Assembly (NCBI GenBank): GCA_021186555.1
Contig: JAJKFL010000010.1
Location: forward strand, 7,731,085-7,795,084
From: Reticulitermes speratus
Taxonomy: Eukaryota > Arthropoda > Insecta > Blattodea > Rhinotermitidae
DNA: 64,000 nt
Direction: 5' to 3'
Shown here: one piece after another, positions 1-10,367 of the stretch
How positions within the stretch are numbered: the stretch's first letter is position 1
Layout: each line of letters begins with the position of its first letter
Program-made: the position numbers and the translations under genes
Notes under the pieces: model-generated
What the model was told of the DNA's origin: nothing
The model's input: the letters and a program-made list of their open reading frames with translations, nothing else
Database searches by the model: none

Positions 1-222
1 AGAACATCCTGAACTTCTAGCCGGAGAATATAAATGTAACTGAATTTGGCTAAAATTTCACATTTTAGTGTCTAGAATTTGGTATTTCAAATGGATACTG
101 AGAAATTTCTTAACTGGTGCCACTGTGAACCACTAAATGATCCAAAGATCTGCAAATTTATATGCTCATATGCAGAACATCCCAAACGACTAGCCGGAAG
201 AAATAAATGGAACTAATTTGGA
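1..222. repeat. Direct repeat, period 173 bp, cut by the window edge
   Basis: The first 50 bases recur from position 174 with scattered changes; both copies share AGAACATC, CTAGCCGGA and ATTTGG in order. The window therefore seems to open inside a degenerate tandem repeat. No coding signal is visible. Confidence 0.6.
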
Positions 223-504
223 TATACTTTGACAATTCACTTATCGTTAAAATACGCTGCTGCAGGCTGTCACACTCACCCGGCTCCTTTTGCTAGCCGA
301 TCTGTGCTTCATCCTTTGCCAGTCACCATCTAACACTGAACTACATGACGGATCGTCACTACACGTAAATTCCTACGAATGCGAAGTTCCCACGACACAA
401 ATTCCCACGAACGCACGCGACACAATGATGTCTTGCTCCACTTTCTCTGCCTATTACACTGCCTGTCACTTTCCGAAAATACATTAATAAGGCAATTAAC
501 ATCA

Positions 505-780
505 TGCCGATCCCAGTGGCCGTGCGGTCTAAGGCGTGGGTCTGCGGCCGCTCGCTTACTAGGATCGTGGGTTCGAATTTGCCGATCCAGTGGCCGTGCG
601 GTCTAAGGCGTTGGTCTGCGGCCGCTCGCTTACTAGGATCGTGGGTTCGAATCCCACCGGGGGCATGGATGTTTGTGTTGTGTTTGTTGTAAGGACGGTA
701 GCATGGAACGTAAAGTGACATGAAGGACGAAAGGATTTAAACAGTACAAAAATGGATCAAAGGGGGAAAACCCCGGACAG

Positions 781-825
<45 letters not shown>

Positions 826-1155
826 CCAGGGGCATGGATGTTTGTGTTGTGTTTGTCGTAAGGACGGTAGCATGGAACGTAAAGTGACATGAAGGACCAA
901 AGGATTTAAACAGTACAAAAAATGGATCAAAGGGGGAAAACCCCGGACAGACAAAAAAAAAAAATCCCACCGGGGGCATGAATGTCTGTCTCTTGTGAGT
1001 GTTGTGTGTTGCCAGGTAGAGGTCTCTGCGACGGGCTGGTCCCTCGTCCAGAGGAGTCCTACCGAGTGTGGTGTGTCTAAAGTGTGTGATCGTGAAACCT
1101 CGAAATGAGGAGGCCAAGGCACCCGAAAAGGGGCTGTTGAGCCATTGGAAAAAAA
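505..1155 (+). mobile_element. Composite tRNA-derived SINE, family A, with iterated body
   Basis: The element is flanked by an 11-bp target duplication AATTAACATCA (494-504 and 1156-1166). It has two tRNA-Leu-like heads (A box TGGCCGTGCGGTCTAAGG, B box GGTTCGAAT) at about 505-580 and 583-667. A body of about 115 bp follows and ends in a run of about 40 A. The same body then restarts at the B-box end (TCCCACCAGGGGCATGG), ends in a second A run, and is followed by a different 3' body (965-1150). The iterated body is discussed as a finding. The exact target duplication makes the SINE call secure. Confidence 0.9.
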
Positions 1156-1312
1156 AATTAACATCAGTTCATCGCGTCATCAGTGAAGCCGCCAATCAAA
1201 TGTAACTCGCAACACCTGAAATTATAAATTCAGTGGGGCCTAACCTGCTTACAGTGGCAATGCAATCTACATTCCTTTCCTCATTATACAGTGTTTATTA
1301 ACAATTATAATA

Positions 1313-1534
1313 CAGTCAGTTCTGCTACTACTCCTGTTTCGTTAAAGCGAGTTGGCTATAACGCGACTGATGAATAGGTGACTGCTGTTTGTATAACGCG
1401 AACTTTTGCATAAGCGTTTTGGCTATTAGGCGATTTCAGCGACCAGTGTGAACGATTTTTATGCCCTTATTACGCGATTGTCTACATCGCGAGGTTTCAC
1501 AAGAACTCGCCTATCGCGTTACAGCAGAACTGAC
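1313..1534. mobile_element. Short inverted-repeat DNA transposon (pogo-like MITE)
   Basis: CAGTCAGTTCTGCT after a TA at the left end is mirrored by AGCAGAACTGACT at the right end. The interior is rich in CGCGA/TCGCG words and has no coding potential. The CAGT start and TA flank suit Tc1/mariner-pogo insertion, although the right-hand TA is degraded to AA. Confidence 0.65.
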
Positions 1535-1667
1535 TAAGTCAACTACAGACTTTTCCCTCTTCGATTATGAAGCCTAGATTATGAATTCCCCTCCACCTCC
1601 ACGCCTTATCGGTACCACTAAACTTCATACAAGGGGCGTAATAAAGACTGCAACGTTTAACAAACTA

Positions 1668-2218
1668 CAGTAAAACCTGTGAGGTTGGCCACCCTTGTAA
1701 GTCGGCCACCTGTTACAGCTGACCACTTTTATGGAACCGGCAAATTCCTATGATATTACACATGGTCATTACACAATAACATTGCCACCTGTGTGTCTTG
1801 AATCTTAGTCACAGTTTGACATTTAGTGTTACGCTTTTATGCATAAGTTCAACCTGCATATGTTGGCCGATCTGAAGCTGCAGTATAATTTTTACATCAT
1901 ATTTCACATGGACAGAAATCCTCATTCATTAGAAGAACTACCTGTTGTCCATCCAACCTCCATCATTTCTCCACAAGTATGGACAACAGGAGTTTCCAAG
2001 TGGCAACTCACCCATTACTGCACTTCCAAGTTGCTATTTACTAACAGGGCTATGTACCTGCTTTCCAACTTCACCTGTCTCCGCACCCTGATATCACTTG
2101 CACAAGTAACAGTGCACAGTTCAATTTTCACACTGTGAAGTGGTTTCCGTAAGTTGGCCGCTTGGGTAATCCGGGCGGCTTTTAATGGAACCAAATGTGG
2201 CCAACATAGGTTTCACTG
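1668..2218. mobile_element. Pogo/Tigger-like nonautonomous transposon
   Basis: The ends are imperfect inverted repeats starting CAGTAAAACCTGTGAGG on the left and CAGTGAAACCTATGTTGG on the reverse strand at the right, flanked by TA on both sides. The length is 551 bp. A 99-codon open frame inside has no recognisable motif and is taken as chance. TIR sequence and TA target suit the pogo/Tigger branch; no transposase remains. Confidence 0.8.
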
Positions 2219-3535
2219 TATTTGCGTAAAGGTTGGTATCACTGTAATAATCTACAAGATTAACAGCTTTATTTAGGGGCGCACCCAAGGGAGGGGGCTG
2301 TCGGGCTGCAGCCCCCCCCCCAAAACCCCCCAAACCCGAAATTAAAAAAAAAACACATTTGTAGATATTATGATATCAAAAGTTATACGTGATTTACCCT
2401 TCAGCAGAAATCAGCCACTGAAATCGACTGATGACTAGCACATTATAATTTTGAAAAATAAATTAATAAAATTTAAGAAAAACAAAGAAGACAGGACACT
2501 GTGATTGCGTCACGCAACATGTACTCGTAGTTATATTTGTATGTATATAAATGCGGTTGCAAACAGTGTTATGTTACACTTATGACATTATTTTTATAAC
2601 ATAATTTTTAAAATCAAACATAAATTATATATAGCCTCAGGATCATCACCCCCCCCCCCCCCCAGCGAAAAATTCTGGATTCGCACTTGGTTTTGTTAAC
2701 TACAAATCTGCGTCTACCGAACACTTCCTTCTGCAACAGTCTTGAAAAAAAGATTCAATTTAAACTTTACGCCTTGAAAACGCAAGGCAGGAAAGGAAGA
2801 TAGGAATATTTCAGGAAATGACTATATGACAAATATTTGCACTGCAAATGTGCGGCCTTCGCATTATCAGTAAGAAGCATAACAGAAGTATATCACCTCT
2901 GATATCCAAACAACGTAATAGATATTAAGAAAAAGGCAACATTCCAATGTGGGAAGTCAGCACTTAACACTCACAGGGTCTCCAGTAACTCCAATTGCAT
3001 GTAACATTCCCATAACGACAACCTTCAGAAGCAACTCGTTCAAAAATACCGCCAACACAATCAAAACAGAAAATTAAAAGCCATCCAGCCATCTGATTCA
3101 GTGGCACGAAACTTGCAAAATCCTGGCATAACCGATTGGCAGCGTCAATCCCTCGTTGAACGTTGATGGCTTTCAACCGCTGCCAGTCCGTCCGTCCGCC
3201 CCCACCCCCCCGTTTGCGCACGCACGCACACGCACACATAAAAACTGTAATAGCGGCAGAGAGCACTGAGCACCGTAAAAACCATAATCTCAACTGAACT
3301 CAACATAGGCAACCTTTTGTCCGGCTCCAACTAGATTCTCCCCACGGCCATCTGAATCTGAATGAATCATAGCGAAGATACGAGTATTGTCTAATGCAAA
3401 ATGCTGCCAAGAGAGCGGAATTACGCGTCCGGTACACGTCATCATTTCTGCCCTCGTATTATTACGTAATTACCCAGCTGGAATTCCAGTTGACTCCAGC
3501 CAGTAGGCTCCGGCATTCTCATCTTCACGTTCTAC
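2219..3535. other. No gene recognised
   Basis: The stretch is AT-rich with short C runs near 2290, 2650 and 3200. Open frames here are short and lack familiar motifs. Nothing else could be supported. Confidence 0.5.
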
Positions 3536-3735
3536 TAATTAACTAACTAACTAACTAACTCCATGGAGCAGTCCTTCTTGAGAAGCTAACACGTCCTTAG
3601 CTAGTCAAGAAATTCCCCCCATTTTAAGAATCCGAAGCTTCATTACCATGTTTACAACAGCCCGACACTTGTCCCCCATCTTCAGCCAGCTTAGTCCAGT
3701 CAACGCCCTCGCATCACGTTCCATTAAACATCAAA
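3536..3735 (-). mobile_element. RTE-type LINE 3' end, relic
   Basis: Read on the minus strand this matches the 3' end of the RTE-type LINE at 24.35-24.53 kb: the last codons, the GGGGAATTTCTTGACTAGCT segment and the CCATGGAG end. It closes in a (GTTA)n tail (AACTAAC repeats on the plus strand). It is strongly 5'-truncated. Confidence 0.8.
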
Positions 3736-4040
3736 TTATGGTGGATGAAAAACAATGACTACAGGATGGCATTTTAACATTCAACACCTCTTATGGACAG
3801 AAATGTAAAGAAGATGTTTTTACTTCTAACAAACTCAAAGGGACTGCATACACACAATCGGATTGAAGGAACTGAAGTAGATGTTTGATTGCAGGAAGAT
3901 TTTATTGAATAGCTTATCGCAATTTTACACGTAAATACTGCACAGACGTTAATTTTAATTCTACAAGTTTTTACATTGATCAACTCAAACCAACAAATGC
4001 ACCAAAACAAGTTTGTCACTGATTTCTTTATTAAAAGATT

Positions 4041-4087
4041 ACCCCAATACGCATTTCGGCACTTCTATATTGCCATCATCAGGGGGT
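4041..4087 (-). ncRNA. Hammerhead-like ribozyme motif (type I layout)
   Basis: On the minus strand the order is ACCCC (stem I), CTGATGA (core), an extra T, GGCA-loop-TGCC (stem II), GAA, then ATGCGTAT able to fold as a short stem III, T as the cleavage nucleotide, and GGGGT closing stem I with five pairs. Core spacing and both stems suit a type I hammerhead. The unpaired T between the core and stem II is non-canonical, so self-cleavage is uncertain. Confidence 0.55.
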
Positions 4088-4543
4088 CGTTGGGAGTTTG
4101 TACATAGACCGATGTTCTTATGTTACATCAGAACAGTTGAGTCAATATTCGTTATTACCACTTTGTATAAAATTGTATAAAATTGTACAATAGTAGCGCT
4201 GTTAAATTGCTAAAATTAATGGTAAAACAGTGTGGTATATTATATTAAACTACATGCTGTGATATAATTCATAAATTATTGGCAGCGTGGTCCGGTGTGC
4301 TGTTTTGTGCTGGTTATCTGTGTGTATTGCTGTATGGTAGAACCTCCTTCTTTCGTGTCTGCGTGGCTTGTTTTTGGTGCATTTGTTGGTGTGAGTTGAT
4401 CAATTGTACAAAAATGCACGGTAAATATAACGTGAAGTTAAGTTTTTACATGTTTAGCATGCTGCTATGTTTAGTACAAGCGCAAGGTCCACTGCCTAAT
4501 GACGATATATACAAATGTTTTATACATCTTTTGTATCTGTTTT

Positions 4544-4590
4544 TCTCCTGATGATGGCCCAGAAAGGGCCGAAACATGTAGGAGATTATA
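4544..4590 (+). ncRNA. Hammerhead-like motif
   Basis: CTGATGA (4548-4554), T, GGCCC-AGAAA-GGGCC hairpin, GAAAC (4571-4575) and ATGTA follow in hammerhead order. ACATGT can form a two-pair stem III. Stem I pairing is weak, so this copy may be decayed. Confidence 0.4.
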
Positions 4591-4669
4591 ATAGTATGTC
4601 GCAGTGGAAATACCACTGGAACATCACGTCTGTCTGTACTATTCAAATGCAAAGTAATGATCCTCAAAG

Positions 4670-5099
4670 CAGTGCCGGACTTAGCAAACGCGGGGCCCGA
4701 TTGCGATCCTTGTGGCGGGCCCCTGAATGTTACTGTGCAGAGCAAAAAAAAGGACTGACGTTTTGGTATATTAAAGTAAGTTGGGATGAAAAATTAAAAT
4801 GGTCAATTTTTATCACTTTTTATTTACTTTTAATCAAGCAATCAAAAATATTATTTATTTAATTTACACAAAATTTACACCGAACCAAATAACACATATG
4901 CATACACAACATGTTTTTTTGTTTAACTCAATAATTTGCTTTGTACTCTCATTACAAAATCAGTCCGACAGCTTTGTGTGGTATCACACTGCGTATTTTT
5001 AAAAATTACTAAGTCGCGAAACCCCACGAGCGTGGGGCCCCCGTAACCGCGGGGGCCTGATTGCGTCGAATCGGTCCAATCGGCGTAAGGACGGCCCTT
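4670..5099. mobile_element. hAT-like nonautonomous transposon
   Basis: The left end CAGTGCCGGACTTAGC is mirrored by GGCGTAAGGACGGCCCTT at the right. Flanking octamers CCTCAAAG and CCTACAAG agree at 6 of 8 positions, as expected for an aged 8-bp hAT target duplication. GC-rich subterminal segments (GGGGCCC, GCGGGGGCC) also mirror each other. There is no transposase. Confidence 0.65.
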
Positions 5100-5327
5100 C
5101 CTACAAGATGTGTCGTTTGCAAATTCAAACGAAAATTTCCTGCTGCTCATATTCACAACACGACAGTTTACAAATGTGTGAAAAGGTTTCGGGCTGCATG
5201 TTTCACTGTAGACAATAAGAGGACATAAGACAGGTAACAACTGAGAAAAAGCTAGACGAAATTAGTGCTAGCCATCTCCAAGAGAGAATCGTTCGTTCCA
5301 CTTGCACAATAAATGGGGGTGAGAACT

Positions 5328-5473
5328 GCGCTCTTCTGGGATATTACGCAGGGTTAAGTTCAAGGGTCAAAGTCCGGACTTCTTGACCCTTGAAGATAAG
5401 ACCGATAGCTTGTCCCGAAACGTCGGTACTACAGAACTACCACTCAACGCTGCGTAATATCCCAGAAGAGCGC
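5328..5473. mobile_element. Foldback element of the Penelope-like/hammerhead family
   Basis: Outer arms of 24 bp (5328-5351 and 5450-5473) are inverted copies. An inner fold TCAAGGGTCAA/TTGACCCTTGA lies at 5370-5393. From 5390 the text reads TTGAAGA-T-hairpin-GAAAC-GTC-GGTA, a hammerhead-like order in which C3 of the core is replaced by T. Homologous foldbacks occur at 36.3, 40.8 and 54.0 kb. Confidence 0.6.
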
Positions 5474-5954
5474 TGCTCTCATCTACATTGCGGCGGAAGC
5501 CTGAAATCAACGCAACAAATTGGGGTGTTTGCGTCACCAGCACGTAATTCAATGAAACTGCTGCACGTACAGCCACGTAACACAACAGTGGTTCGTGAAC
5601 TCCGGCGCACAGTTCTTGAACACAGGATAAATTCTGTGAAGTGTGAGCTGTTCGATTATAACAGAACAAAGTGTTTGTTACGTGTGACACGTGTCTGCAA
5701 GCCGAAGGAACCCGATTTTAAATACGGCGAGTAAAACCCTAATATAAACTGCAATACGCCAATCTAAAAGACGTGTACCCCGTCTCACGGTAAATTTAAA
5801 GAGCGGAGTAAGCTGCGCTGTCTGCCGTCAGGTGCGACGCTCTGTGAACTGACCAGCGATATGGGCCAGATAAATTACGGGCCCTGCGAGAAACTCAAAT
5901 CTCACATAATTCATTTAAGTACAGATATGAACTGGACACATTAATCCGCTGTTA
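5474..5954. other. No gene recognised
   Basis: The beginning still resembles the flank of the foldback family (GCGGCGGAAGCCTGAAATCA). The remainder shows no motif, repeat or splice structure that could be named. Confidence 0.45.
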
Positions 5955-6070
5955 CTCCACTTTCTTCTTCCATGGCATTACGGTCCTTTGAGTTTGAACT
6001 TTGCCTCCCTTTGTGATTCTTGCCCATTCTTGTCTGTCTTGAGCTCTGTACATCCATCTCTTAATTCCTA

Positions 6071-6210
6071 ACTAACTAACTCCATGGAGCAGAGTCCTTC
6101 TTGAGAAGCTAACAGGTCGTCAGCTAGTCAAGAAATTCCCCGAGTTTTATGGAACCCGAAGGTTCATTACCGCACTCACAAGAGCCCGCCACCTGTCCCT
6201 ATCCTGAGCT
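6071..6210 (-). mobile_element. 5'-truncated RTE insertion inside the LINE
   Basis: A fragment of about 140 bp of the RTE 3' end (same text as at 24.4 kb, ending in CCATGGAGTTAGTT) is flanked by the 13-bp duplication CTCTTAATTCCTA (6058-6070, 6211-6223). Removing it rejoins the older LINE's C-terminal frame. Confidence 0.85.
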
Positions 6211-6266
6211 CTCTTAATTCCTAATGTTTTTATATCAGTTTGGACGTCATCAAACCATCTTAATTT

Positions 6267-6524
6267 TTTTCCTATGGCTCGACAGCCCCTTGGGGGCCTA
6301 GGCCGCCTCATTTTACGACGTTTCACGATCACACTGATAGACACACCACGTTCGGTAGGACTCCTCTGGACGAGGGACCAGCTCGTCGCAGAGACCTCTA
6401 CCTGACAACACACAACACTCACAAGAGACAGACATCCATGCCCCCGGTGGGATTCGAACCCACGATCCTAGTAAGCGAGGGGCCGCAGACCCACGCCTTA
6501 GACCGCACGGCCACTGGGATCGGC
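6267..6524 (-). mobile_element. SINE family A, single-body copy
   Basis: A tRNA-like head lies at the right end (reverse strand GGCCGTGCGGTCTAAGGC and GGTTCGAATCCC), with the standard 3' body toward the left. The flanking 14-bp duplication AACCATCTTAATTT (6253-6266, 6525-6538) proves insertion into the older LINE. Confidence 0.92.
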
Positions 6525-6907
6525 AACCATCTTAATTTAGGTCTACCAATTTTCTGCTTTTTATCCAGTTTGGTATTCAGAATCTTCTTTGGTAATCTAA
6601 AATCCTCCATTGAACCACATGGCCCAGCCACTCCAATCTCTAGTTTTAATATCCGATATAATATTAGTGTCCTTACATATATTTTGGAGTTCCAAGTTAG
6701 TTCTAATTCGCCAAACTCCATTTTCACACTTGGGACCATAAATTTTCCTCAGTATTTTCCTTTCCCAAGTCATCAGAATAGAAGCTATTATGTCAGTAAT
6801 CGTCCAAACTTCACTGCCATAAGCGACGATTGGTTTAATGATTTTAATTTTTTTTTGCTATGTATTTGTCCAGAGCACGGAGACAGCGGTTTCCAGCTGA
6901 AATGTGT

Positions 6908-7411
6908 TTATTTTATATCAACCATAACATCATTCTTATATGCAACCATAGAGCCTAAATATTTAAAACTTGAAACCTCTTCATTGGGTTGTCCATTTAG
7001 TGTGATATTACGCAACCCATTAGTTCTATTCTTGCTGCTTTCCATGTATTTTGTTTTTGTTCTGTTAATTATCAGTCCGGGCTTCTTTTGCTGCTGGCTG
7101 CATATGGGAAACAACTTCATTTAAATCTTCATATTTCGAGCAATTATTACTATATCATCAGCATATGCCATATACGTGTATTGTTTGGATCTGTTAAAAA
7201 TTGTCCCACCAGGGTTTATTATTATTTCTCTCATAACTTTCTCCAAAGCGATGTTAAACAGTAATGTGGACAGTGAGTCCCCCTGTCTAATTCCACGGTT
7301 AGTGATAAAACATTCTGATAACTTATTCTGTATTTTAATTTTATGAAGTGTTTCAGAGAGAGTCGTCTTGGTAAGATTAATTAGTTTGGTTGGAATTCCA
7401 AATTCTTTCAT
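6908..7411 (-). pseudogene. LINE reverse transcriptase fragment
   Basis: The palm is recognisable: RGIRQGDSLSTLLFN, then MAYADDIVIIA with the catalytic YADD, then after an in-frame break the thumb segment FKYLGSMV. A stop and frame change near 7120 splits it in two, so it cannot make an intact enzyme. Confidence 0.85.
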
Positions 7412-7523
7412 GGCTTCAAAAATGTATGGTCGACTGATGCTATCAAATGCTTGTTTAAAGTCAAGGAGATGCCCATGTTTCCTTGTGTATTTCTTTTTTT
7501 GTGGGAAATAGTACTGCTGATCA

Positions 7524-8089
7524 CTAAATTTCTGGTAACAGAAATGTCAGCCAGTCTTGTCCCATTGTCATTAGACACATCGTGAAGACCAAACTTACCA
7601 CGTTAGGGATCATTAAATCTTTACCTACTTTAGCATTCATGTCTCCTATTATTATTTTAATGTCATGTTTCGGCATCTTTTGGTAAGTCCTATCCAGTCG
7701 ATCACAAAATGAATTCTTAATGGTTTCATCTTTCTCTTCAGTTGGTGCGTGCACACAGAAAATCGTAGTATTAAAGAATTTGCCTTTCATCCGTAAATAG
7801 CACATATGTTCATCTACTGGCTCAAAATTTAATATATAGCTCTTGAGTTTTCTACGGACAAAAAACCAGTCAAAACACATTTTGCTTTAGTGCCACTATA
7901 ACACACAGCATATTCATCATAGTCAAAAATGTCATTACCTCGCCAACTTATCTCTTGTATTGCGGCGCTCATTATATTATATTTTTCAGTTCCTGAACTA
8001 GGTTTCTTAAGGCTCCAGCTCTGCACAAACTTCAAACATTCCACGTAGCCAGATTCCAGTGAGTTTTCCGTTTTCGTAACATGTTCCAC
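7524..8089 (-). pseudogene. LINE endonuclease fragment
   Basis: The segments VHAPTEEKDE and IIIGDMNAKVG are signatures of the exonuclease-endonuclease-phosphatase fold used by RTE-type LINEs. An upstream segment in another frame (IQEISWRG) corresponds to the QE(I/V)RW motif. Frameshift near 7850. Confidence 0.8.
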
Positions 8090-8676
8090 TTCAATGTAGT
8101 TTCCTTAAATCATTCCGGCTTGAATCATTGGGCTTCTGAACGATTAAATGTTTTACAGGAAGGGGCTGTTAGCCCCTTGCCTAACCACCACTCTGGCTGG
8201 ACCGGGTTTTATATGGGGTTTCCTTCTCCAGTGTCTCTGTATTTATGTCCCCCGGAGGCAGGGTGGCCCAGTTATACCCCCAGGCACTGGGTCCCCGTTT
8301 TAGTCGCCTCTTACGACACGCATGGGGTAAGATGGGCTATTCTAGTTCCCGGCCACCACACGGGAAGTTCCTCCACTTTGGTATTTGAAACGTACAGGCC
8401 AACCAATTCAACACGCCTGACACATGCATTTTACATCTACATCGCAATCAGAATCATGTCTGTAATATGCATGCCCATTCCCTATTTTGGGCAGTACGTG
8501 TACCGTTTTTTCAGGGCGTTGGATAGACTCACACTCACTGCTCCACAAAAGGATTATCCTGAGATGCAGAAGCAAGCTCCTCCGAAAAGTCGGTAACTAT
8601 TTACCAGTGCATACGGCGTCATATAAAAAATCCTTGAATCTCCAACACATTCACAGATTCGGTAAAGTGTACAAGG

Positions 8677-9215
8677 CAGGCAATGTACGTATAATTTAAC
8701 ATTGAGGCGCGTTCGCGTAACCATTGTTGCAGTGCAAAAGAAATAAGTATTACATATTCTGAGTGTGTGTCTGTGGCCTTAGTTATCTAGCATGCAATGC
8801 CGTATTATATTGTCATCTGTGGCCTGTCTGGCTCTACCACTTTTTTCCACATTATCTCATAAACGGCACGATTTTCGAAAAACAAAAAAAAGTTATTCAA
8901 CATAAAATGAGTGTTTTGATTTTCTATACAACTTTTGTCTAAAACATTTCTCATTCTAAGAAGAATTCAGCGAGAATATCATAAATGTACATAGGTCTTC
9001 ATGTAAAGTACCCGCCATTCTTGTCAGATTTTAATGCAACTTGAATTCTCTGGACAGATTTTAGAAAAATTCTCAAACATCAAATTTCATGAAAATTCGT
9101 CCAGTGGGAGCCGAGTTGTCCCATGCGGACGAATAGACGGACAGACAGACATAACGAAGCTAAAAGTCGCTTTTCGCAATTTTGCGAACGCGCCTAAAAA
9201 CGACTTCTTTCAACA
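8677..9215. repeat. Dispersed repeat R1, copy a
   Basis: About 540 bp, homologous along its length to 13281-13790. Shared landmarks in order: CAGGCAATGTACGTATAA, CTCATAAACGGCACGATTTT, ACATAGGTCTTCATGTAAAG, CCAGTGGGAGCCGAGTTGT and a GACGGACAGACAGAC-type tract. The 3' half recurs in the tandem array and at 43.7 kb. No terminal repeats or coding capacity; class unknown. Confidence 0.75.
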
Positions 9216-9261
9216 GATAAGTGAGGCGATGCTTCGTCACTGAATACAGAAACATTTCTAG

Positions 9262-9459
9262 ATGATTCAATATAGTCTTCTCGGGCGCACAGCCGCGTCA
9301 ATTCGTTTGAATACAACGTTTCGGGGACTAGCTCCGTCCCCATCCTCAGGCAAAACTGATTTCAGTTTTGCCTGAGGATGGGGACGGAGCTAGTCCCCGA
9401 AACGTTGTATTCAAACGAATTGACGCGGCTGTGCGCCCGAGAAGACTATATTGAATCAT
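9262..9459. repeat. Perfect 98-bp-arm palindrome with hammerhead-like cores on both strands
   Basis: Arms 9262-9359 and 9362-9459 are exact inverted copies by eye, separated by TT. Each arm carries CTGAGGA-T-GGGGAC-loop-GTCCCC-GAAAC-GTT. It belongs to the same motif family as the foldbacks elsewhere in the window. Confidence 0.85.
9366..9410 (+). ncRNA. Hammerhead-like motif in the right palindrome arm
   Basis: CTGAGGA (9372-9378) suits the CUGANGA core. After one extra T there is a six-pair stem II (GGGGAC/GTCCCC) with a seven-base loop, then GAAAC (9399-9403) and GTT. The mirror copy lies at 9311-9355 on the minus strand. Stem I pairing is marginal. Confidence 0.45.
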
Positions 9460-10154
9460 GTCGCCGCGAAAGTTTTAAAACTTACATTTCTAGATGAGTT
9501 AAGTGTCAAACTGTTAGGCCACTTAACAACGCACAAATACGCACTATACAAATAGCGCAAACATTTATATTCTATCCATCAATTAGTAATGAATATGGGT
9601 GTGTGTTGTGTGCGTGCGTGTGTCTGATGTAGTTTCAGACACTGCCCCTGTTGGAATATTCCTAGGACGATCATTAATTCCAAACGATGCACACTACGGA
9701 CGTCATCGAGGTACCCACAAAGAGTCTCAATTGGCTGTCTTCCTCTTTTAGTGAGTTAAGCGTCCAGTTATGTTAATCATTGGGCAGATACATTGTACGT
9801 CGACTCACGCACGCATGCACATACGTCAGCTTCACGCGTTAGGATGTACAAGATTCATTTCCGGAACGGTGGATCAGTTTGTGCCATCTAAATCCAATCA
9901 ACAAATGCAACAATCATTCAGGCACGTTACACACACATCGAAGTTATATGTCGGCAGGCTTTAAGCTGGACGTGCTGTACAAAGCGATGGGAACCAATTA
10001 TATATGAGAAATCTAAAATAAAATGGCGCTATCTCCACACTGAGTGACTTCTCAGTATTAGAGCAGAAAAACTGTTGAAACGCCTTTGTTACACCTAAAT
10101 CTTTAACGCCTGATCCGTCTTCAGAAACCAAGTGTTAATGTAGAATGTTCCACT
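9460..10154. other. No gene recognised
   Basis: Contains a GTGTGTTGTGTGCGTGCG stretch at about 9600 and ordinary AT-rich sequence. Nothing else could be supported. Confidence 0.45.
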
Positions 10155-10335
10155 TAAAACCGCCTGCTTGCACGGTGAAGTCAAGAAAGGATTTTGTTTC
10201 GTTTAACTTTTGGTAGACTGAATGCACACTCTTACAGAAGATGTCGAAAATGATATCCTTGTGAATGAATACATTTTTGTGCGTGTGTTATCAAAAATTC
10301 CTTTCTTGATTTCGCCGTGCAAGCTGGCCGGTTTT
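10155..10335. repeat. Imperfect inverted repeat
   Basis: A segment at 10155-10195 (ACCGCCTGCTTGCACGG...) returns inverted at 10292-10335 with a few mismatches, spaced by about 96 bp. No hammerhead-type core is present. It could be a small foldback element. Confidence 0.6.
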
Positions 10336-10367
10336 AATGCATAGCCTAATTTACACTGACCCGTATG

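Larger units (their letters stand above)
3973..4590. mobile_element. Penelope-like inverted-repeat remnant with hammerhead-like cores
   Basis: A segment at 3973-4011 is repeated inverted at 4367-4408 (shared core TTGATCAACTC, CAACAAATGCACC). A hammerhead-like motif lies between the arms on the minus strand, and another lies just beyond on the plus strand. Inverted long-repeat organisation with hammerhead motifs is known for Penelope-like elements; no reverse transcriptase is present, so the family assignment is inference. Confidence 0.5.
5955..8390 (-). mobile_element. Decayed LINE (RTE-like, endonuclease plus reverse transcriptase) carrying two later insertions
   Basis: On the minus strand, fragments follow the usual order of an apurinic-type endonuclease/reverse transcriptase ORF: 5' leader (about 8100-8390), endonuclease (7524-8089), reverse transcriptase with YADD (6908-7411) and a C-terminal [12 protein letters not shown] segment. 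The 3' end is near 5955. Stops and frameshifts break the frame. A truncated RTE tail and a SINE interrupt it, each with exact target duplications, so the order of events can be read. Confidence 0.85.

Noticed and set aside
505-670. Genuine tRNA-Leu genes
   Set aside because: Only A and B boxes are kept; the acceptor stem cannot close and the sequence runs into SINE bodies with target duplications.
1839-2138. 99-codon open frame
   Set aside because: Lies wholly inside a pogo-like MITE and has no recognisable motif.
4548-4580. Transcription terminator hairpin
   Set aside because: Rho-independent terminators do not apply in a eukaryotic nucleus, and the flanking CTGATGA/GAAAC core fits a hammerhead better.
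6438-7124. 228-codon open frame on the plus strand
   Set aside because: It is antisense to the SINE and to the LINE reverse transcriptase fragment and has no motif of its own.
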